Part shown: positions 5,627 to 8,472 of the stretch, in pieces
Numbering within the stretch: the first letter of the stretch is position 1
Layout: each line of letters begins with the position of its first letter
Origin: Chloroflexi bacterium UBA2235
GTDB taxonomy: Bacteria > Chloroflexota > UBA11872 > UBA12225
Direction of reading: 5' to 3'
Length of the DNA stretch: 8,472 nucleotides
NCBI GenBank assembly: GCA_002347925.1
Contig: DDYL01000139.1
Span: 8,321-16,792 of the forward strand
The notes under the pieces: model-generated
The model's input: the letters and a program-made list of their open reading frames with translations, nothing else
Databases searched by the model: none
What the model was told of the DNA's origin: nothing
Program-made: the position numbers and the translations under genes

Positions 5627-6163
5627 ATGCAACGCTTCTTTAGCCGGATGCCATTGGCCGGACGGCTCATTCTCGACACCGGCATGCTCATCGCCACCAT
5701 CGCACTAATCGACCCCCATGCGTCTGGCCTTTCGGTCCACGAGTGGGTCGGCATTGTCCTCGGCGCCGTCCTGTTTGTCCATATCACGCTCAATTGGCAG
5801 TGGGTTGTCGCCGTCACCAAGAAGATGTTCGCGAGCCTCCCCCGTGAGACGCGGATCAACCAGATCCTGAACGGCTTGTTGTTCATCTTCATGGCTGTCG
5901 CAGTCGGGTCGGGGATTGCAATTTCCGAGGAAGCTTTGCCGTCGCTCGGCATTCTCACGAGCGGTTCACGGGTCTGGATGAATGTCCACGGTCTGAGTGC
6001 GAACGCGTCCCTCATCTTGATCGGCGCCCACGTGGCCATGAACTGGCAATGGGTCATGCGCACCGTGCGAAGGATCGCTGGCAAGACGGTTCGCAAGAAC
6101 CCCTCACTGCGTCCAGCACAAGCCCGCGGTGGTATCACCGTCAACCTTCCCACAGGAGCCTGA
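5627..6163 (+). CDS. A1: DUF4405-like four-helix membrane protein, candidate diheme cytochrome b
   Basis: A 178-residue protein. ATG 5627 is set by GGGGAGG six bases upstream. Four membrane segments lie at about 12-30, 38-60, 78-100 and 121-144. The intervening Lys/Arg-rich loop (TKKMFASLPRETR) and tail (RTVRRIAGKTVRK) place both ends in the cytoplasm. Histidines 38 and 52 in helix 2 and 121 and 135 in helix 4 are all kept in the paralogue A2; each pair is 14 apart, as for the b-haem ligands of cytochrome b. H38 and H121 would face the outer side, H52 and H135 the inner side. Residues 38-66 and 121-149 align with each other (H, H, NWQWV), showing an internal repeat. DUF4405 (PF14358) resemblance is from the HEWVG and H-x3-NW patterns. 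There is no cysteine. It is followed four bases later by B1. Haem binding and electron transfer across the membrane are inference. Confidence 0.8.
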   Translation: MQRFFSRMPLAGRLILDTGMLIATIALIDPHASGLSVHEWVGIVLGAVLFVHITLNWQWVVAVTKKMFASLPRETRINQILNGLLFIFMAVAVGSGIAISEEALPSLGILTSGSRVWMNVHGLSANASLILIGAHVAMNWQWVMRTVRRIAGKTVRKNPSLRPAQARGGITVNLPTGA

Positions 6164-6167
6164 ACAG

Positions 6168-6569
6168 ATGACCGCGTTCATGAGATGGATCGCCCCGCCA
6201 TTTGTCATCCTTGCCGCTGCAATCGTGGTGTTTGCGGTTACGTCAATTGGAGCCACTGGTTCGCTCCCCCGCGGGTCGATCTCCCAGGCACGTCTCACAT
6301 CAGAGATTGCGCCAGCGACGGGCGTGCGGATTTCCGGTCAGGCACCGATCGCACGAACCGGGAATGCGAACGCAAATGCCACCGCGGGTGCAATTGCACG
6401 GCCAGGTCCTTCCGGCCGGGGCAACCTGAGTCAGTCGTCGAGTGGCATCATGGTGCTCGTCACCCTTCTGACCAAATCGGCGCTTGTGATCGGTGTGCCG
6501 GGACTTGCAACGTATCTTGCCTACGTGTTCTTCCTGCAACGTCGTGATGAAAGGCCGGTGCTGGCGTGA
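6168..6569 (+). CDS. B1: unrecognised two-segment membrane protein, partner of A1
   Basis: A 133-residue protein; I do not recognise a family. ATG 6168 has AGGAG at 6154-6158 and starts four bases after the A1 stop, so the genes are probably co-translated. An N-terminal membrane segment (7-27, WIAPPFVILAAAIVVFAVTS) is followed by an ATGSL motif. Then comes a polar Ala/Ser/Asn/Gly-rich linker (about 33-92) and a second hydrophobic stretch (93-123) with VGVPGL-like IGVPGLATY and a basic tail (QRRDER). Charge placement puts the linker outside the membrane. B2 has the same two ends, with the near-identical arrangement W-x2-PP-x-VIL, VFA-x-TS, ATGSL and IG-x-PGL-x-TY, but an unrelated linker. The strict pairing with a haem-type membrane protein suggests a subunit, assembly factor or tether for A1. 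There are no Cys or His ligands, so it is unlikely to carry a metal itself. Confidence 0.8.
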   Translation: MTAFMRWIAPPFVILAAAIVVFAVTSIGATGSLPRGSISQARLTSEIAPATGVRISGQAPIARTGNANANATAGAIARPGPSGRGNLSQSSSGIMVLVTLLTKSALVIGVPGLATYLAYVFFLQRRDERPVLA

Positions 6570-6609
6570 CTGAACGTTCGCCCTTCCGGCAACTGGTTCG
6601 CCGTCATGG

Positions 6610-6625
6610 GGAACCGATAGGTTCC
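6610..6625 (+). other. Short perfect hairpin between the two A-B pairs
   Basis: GGAACC (6610-6615) and GGTTCC (6620-6625) form a 6-bp stem with a GATA loop, followed by only GTTTC. It lies in the 127-base gap between B1 and A2, the only sizeable gap in the operon. It may be a processing or partial termination point that sets the second pair's expression apart. It is too weak to call a terminator. No clear separate promoter for A2 was found in the gap. Confidence 0.3.
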
Positions 6626-6696
6626 GTTTCGGACGCATTCGCACCACTCCGGTATTCCCACGGCGCACGAAGTTTGCAAGAAAGGTTTCTCGTCAC

Positions 6697-7200
6697 ATGC
6701 AGTCGTTCTGGGCACGCATTCCCCTAGCAAGCCGGCTCGTTCTGGACTTCGGCATGCTTGTGGCGATGATCCTGCTTATTGATCCCCGTGCTTCTGGCAT
6801 TGCCGTCCACGAGTGGGTTGGCATCGTGATCGCGCCCGTTCTCGTATTCCACGTCACCTTGAACTGGCCGTGGATCGTGCAGGTCACGCGGAAACTGGTC
6901 CAACGCCTGCCGCTTGAGACACGAATCAACTCCGTGCTCAATTCGCTCCTGTTCATCGTGATGGTGATTGCGATTGTTTCTGGCGTACTGATCTCACAGG
7001 AAGCACTTCCTTGGATGGGGTTCAACGTCACTGGGTCATACACCTGGCGGGGCATTCACGAGGTCTCCTCGAACTTCGTCCTGATCATCATTGGCGCGCA
7101 TCTGGCAATGCATTGGCAATGGATCGTCCGGACCGTCAGGCGTGTGGCCGGAATGCCGACACAGCGTCGGAACGTGCGTCCTGCGGAGGCAAGCCGATGA
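6697..7200 (+). CDS. A2: second DUF4405-like four-helix membrane protein, candidate diheme cytochrome b
   Basis: A 167-residue paralogue of A1 that aligns without gaps to about residue 153. Identical stretches include HEWVGIV, LETRIN (RETRIN in A1), EALP and GAH. It keeps H38, H52, H121 and H135 at the same positions and has an extra H139 where A1 has Asn. A1's H31 is Arg here, so H31 is probably not a ligand. Membrane topology and basic inner loops are as in A1, and there is no cysteine. AAAGG at 6681-6685, 11 bases from ATG 6697, is a usable though distant ribosome-binding site. Its stop overlaps the B2 start (ATGA, 7197-7200), so A2 and B2 are translationally coupled. The divergence between copies, visible in both protein and DNA, says the duplication is not recent and both copies have been kept, probably with different partners or conditions. 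Confidence 0.8.
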   Translation: MQSFWARIPLASRLVLDFGMLVAMILLIDPRASGIAVHEWVGIVIAPVLVFHVTLNWPWIVQVTRKLVQRLPLETRINSVLNSLLFIVMVIAIVSGVLISQEALPWMGFNVTGSYTWRGIHEVSSNFVLIIIGAHLAMHWQWIVRTVRRVAGMPTQRRNVRPAEASR

Positions 7201-7586
7201 GTTTCCTGAACCGGTGGGTGATCCCACCCATTGTCATCCTTGGGGCATCGATCATCGTGTTCGCCGCAACGTCCGTCATTGCTACCGGAAGCCTGACCGG
7301 GATGGGCGCGGCTCCCGCGCCCGGAGCGACAGCAGAGATCCGGCGAGGGGACCGTCCGCCTCTCCGCGCTGATGGTGGCCGTGAGGGGCGTGAGGGCCGT
7401 CGCCCACCCGGGGGCGAACGGTTTGACGAACGTGAAGGTCCGGGTGGCGCGTTGGGGATCGTGTTCGTCGTTGCCCAGGGCTTGGGCTTCATCGGGATCC
7501 CGGGTCTGGTGACCTACTTCGGGTACCAGTACCTGCGACGTTCACCCGGAACCGATGCAGATGGTTCGGGCGATGCGTCGGGTTAG
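7197..7586 (+). CDS. B2: unrecognised two-segment membrane protein, partner of A2
   Basis: A 129-residue paralogue of B1. ATG 7197 overlaps the A2 stop in ATGA; the frame is open further upstream, but that part overlaps A2 and has no support. The first membrane segment (7-27, WVIPPIVILGASIIVFAATS) and ATGSL match B1 closely. The second hydrophobic region (84-112) has IGIPGLVTY, again as in B1. The linker (about 34-83) is quite different: it is strongly charged and rich in Arg, Glu, Gly and Pro (RRGDRPPLRADGGREGREGR), where B1 is nearly uncharged. The tail is short and acidic (DADGSGDASG). Fixed ends with a free linker suggest that the membrane segments contact the A subunit while the linker faces something specific to each copy. 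No known function; no Cys. Confidence 0.8.
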   Translation: MSFLNRWVIPPIVILGASIIVFAATSVIATGSLTGMGAAPAPGATAEIRRGDRPPLRADGGREGREGRRPPGGERFDEREGPGGALGIVFVVAQGLGFIGIPGLVTYFGYQYLRRSPGTDADGSGDASG

Positions 7587-7617
7587 CCGGTGAGCTTTCA
7601 GTGCAGGGGTGATCGAA

Positions 7618-7642
7618 CGCCCGGCAACTGGGGCTTCGGGCG
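7618..7642 (+). terminator. Weak candidate terminator behind the A-B operon
   Basis: CGCCCG (7618-7623) and CGGGCG (7637-7642) form a 6-bp GC stem with a 13-base loop. It lies 32 bases behind the B2 stop and just before the convergent tRNA. It could stop the operon transcript before it runs antisense into the tRNA. There is no U-tract on either strand, so the call rests on position and stem only. Confidence 0.3.
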
Positions 7643-7651
7643 ATCTAGGGG

Positions 7652-7734
7652 CGGAGGGAGAGGGATTCGAACCCCCGGTCCTTTCGGACTACCGTTTTCA
7701 AGACGGTTGCCATCGACCTCTCGGCCATCCCTCC
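7652..7734 (-). tRNA. tRNA-Ser (anticodon UGA)
   Basis: Read on the - strand, GGAGGGA at the 5' end pairs with TCCCTCC near the 3' end (7-bp acceptor), followed by discriminator G. The anticodon stem ACCGT/ACGGT closes the loop CTTGAAA, with anticodon TGA at 7700-7698. The long variable arm GTCCGAAAGGAC and the T-arm with GGTTCGAATCC identify a class II serine tRNA reading UCA and, by wobble, other UCN codons. The CCA end is not encoded (CCC follows the discriminator), so a CCA-adding enzyme is needed. It lies 99 bases behind lysS on the same strand. The leader carries an inverted copy of the tRNA's own 5' end. Confidence 0.97.
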
Positions 7735-7776
7735 GGGCGCGACACAACCCATGCCGGGTTTGTGCCGGAGGGATGG
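7725..7776 (-). repeat. Perfect 12-bp inverted repeat covering the tRNA-Ser 5' end, with nested hairpin
   Basis: CCATCCCTCCGG (+ strand 7725-7736) covers the first ten bases of the tRNA plus two leader bases. Its exact reverse complement CCGGAGGGATGG is at 7765-7776. Between them CACAACCC (7743-7750) and GGGTTTGTG (7756-7764) form a second stem with one bulge. In the precursor RNA the leader could thus pair with the acceptor strand and displace the mature fold. The outer leader arm can instead pair with 7783-7790 (ATGGT/ACCAT core), giving two exclusive folds. Whether either matters in the cell is unknown. Confidence 0.6.
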
Positions 7777-7833
7777 TAACCCACCATTCCCACGACACGG
7801 CTGTTTCCACTAGGCTCGGGAACGGTGGGCCAC

Positions 7834-8472
7834 TCAGCTTTCGGCGCGTAGTGTCGGGAAGGCAATCACCTCGCGCAGGTTCGGCTGGTCAAGCAGGAAG
7901 GCGCAAAGTCGGTCGATGCCAATACCCAGGCCCCCGGCCGGAGGCATCCCATGCTGCATCGCTTCGATGAAATCAAGATCGACCACATGCGCCTCATCGT
8001 CCCCGGCAGCCATCGCACGGGCCTGCTCGAGAAACCGTTCGTACTGATCATCAGGGTCGTTGAGTTCAGTAAATGCATTGCCAAGTTCGACGCCGGCGGC
8101 GAATGCCTCGAAGCGCTCCACAACATCTTCCTCACCCGGCTTGCGTTTGGCGAACGGGCTGAGGTCCACCGGATAGTCCACCAGGAACACAGGGTTCACG
8201 ATGTGAGGCTCGACGCACGTCGAAAGCAGCTGGTCAATCAGTTGCGCTCGAGTCTTCTGCGGCTCGACCTTCAGGCCTGACGCTCGCACGGCGGCGTCAA
8301 GGCTTTCCAAGGTCGGGTGGAGCGCATAGTCCACACCTGAGGCGTCGAGGATTGCCTTGCGCAGCGAAACTCGGGGCCACGGCGGAGTCAGGTCTACGGT
8401 CTGGCCCTTCACAGTGATTTCAAGCGTCCCGAGGACGCGTTGTGCCACGGTGGCAATCAGGTCCTCAACCAT
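7834..8472 (-). CDS. lysS: Lysyl-tRNA synthetase (class II), C-terminal part (5' end outside window)
   Basis: The last 212 codons of the gene. The ATG at the window edge is an internal Met, since LysRS is about 490-510 residues long. The enzyme charges tRNA-Lys with lysine using ATP in the cytoplasm. Visible class II LysRS features are DYPVDLSPFAKRKP (fragment residues 99-112) in the lysine/ATP site, VELGNAFTELNDPDDQ (128-143), and motif 3, GLGIGIDRL (181-189), with the ATP-binding Arg at 188. It ends with NLREVIAFPTLR, the usual LysRS terminus. The usual Cys/Met variation aside, nothing is broken. The gene points toward tRNA-Ser, and no intrinsic terminator with a U-tract lies between, so read-through into the tRNA is possible. 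Confidence 0.97.
   Translation of the reverse strand: MVEDLIATVAQRVLGTLEITVKGQTVDLTPPWPRVSLRKAILDASGVDYALHPTLESLDAAVRASGLKVEPQKTRAQLIDQLLSTCVEPHIVNPVFLVDYPVDLSPFAKRKPGEEDVVERFEAFAAGVELGNAFTELNDPDDQYERFLEQARAMAAGDDEAHVVDLDFIEAMQHGMPPAGGLGIGIDRLCAFLLDQPNLREVIAFPTLRAES

Noticed and set aside
5584..5643. 19-codon leader ORF (ATG 5584 to TAG 5641-5643) overlapping the A1 start
   Set aside because: No ribosome-binding site, no run of regulatory codons, and it starts inside the hairpin loop; probably chance.
5527..6153. 208-codon open frame on the - strand opposite A1
   Set aside because: A1 has a strong ribosome-binding site, membrane topology and a paralogue; the opposite frame is its shadow.
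6226..6263. Possible flavinylation site (S/T-G-A-T type) in the B proteins, read in TSIGATGS of B1
   Set aside because: The Asp and Ser/Thr positions of the usual D-x-x-(S/T)-G-A-(S/T) pattern are not met, and B2 has TSVIATGS, which loses the Gly. The motif is not conserved between copies.
1..8472. Insertion sequence, prophage, CRISPR array or toxin-antitoxin system
   Set aside because: No transposase, integrase, phage or Cas-like protein, no regularly spaced repeat array, and no small gene pair of the toxin-antitoxin kind in any frame I examined.

Overview
The window is bacterial chromosomal DNA with high G+C and G/C-rich third codon positions. It is densely coding and holds ordinary housekeeping genes (lysyl-tRNA synthetase, a tRNA-Ser without encoded CCA, a DEAD-box helicase). 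I see no insertion sequence, phage gene or CRISPR array. The LysRS and oxidoreductase sequences look to me like those of Chloroflexota (Thermomicrobia-like), but that is an impression from sequence style and was not tested.

Layout, left to right. (1) 1-561, + strand: the 3' part of a Gfo/Idh/MocA-family oxidoreductase. (2) 794-2750: a divergent pair, a TetR-family regulator (- strand) and a GT1-type glycosyltransferase (+ strand). A 27-bp near-perfect palindrome between them overlaps a TATAAT box, so this is very probably a self-contained, repressor-controlled glycosylation cassette. (3) 2751-2902: a decayed second copy of the oxidoreductase 3' end directly behind the glycosyltransferase stop, followed by a strong imperfect palindrome at the convergent junction. 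(4) 2961-4610, - strand: a complete DEAD-box helicase core with a Pro/Ala-rich N-terminal extension whose start and frame are unclear, preceded by a good rho-independent terminator belonging to the next gene. (5) 4976-5416, - strand: a small membrane protein of the YdjM-like metal-dependent hydrolase type. (6) 5627-7586, + strand: a four-gene operon made of a tandemly duplicated pair, A1-B1-A2-B2. (7) 7652-8472, - strand: lysS (3' part) followed by tRNA-Ser(UGA).

The most interesting part is the A-B-A-B operon. The A proteins are four-helix DUF4405-like membrane proteins that share four histidines at residues 38, 52, 121 and 135. Both pairs are 14 residues apart, one pair in helix 2 and one in helix 4. 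This is the ligand geometry of the two b hemes of cytochrome b, here in a protein of only about 170 residues built from an internal repeat. The B proteins have two membrane segments with conserved ends and a fast-changing extracytoplasmic linker, and I do not recognise them. Together they look like a minimal transmembrane electron-transfer module that has been duplicated as a unit. None of the four proteins contains cysteine, so no covalent haem or Fe-S cluster is expected within them. The operon shares its upstream region with the divergent hydrolase gene. That region carries two adjacent 11-bp direct repeats, an inverted copy of their 9-bp core at the hydrolase end, and a hairpin that overlaps the A1 Shine-Dalgarno sequence.
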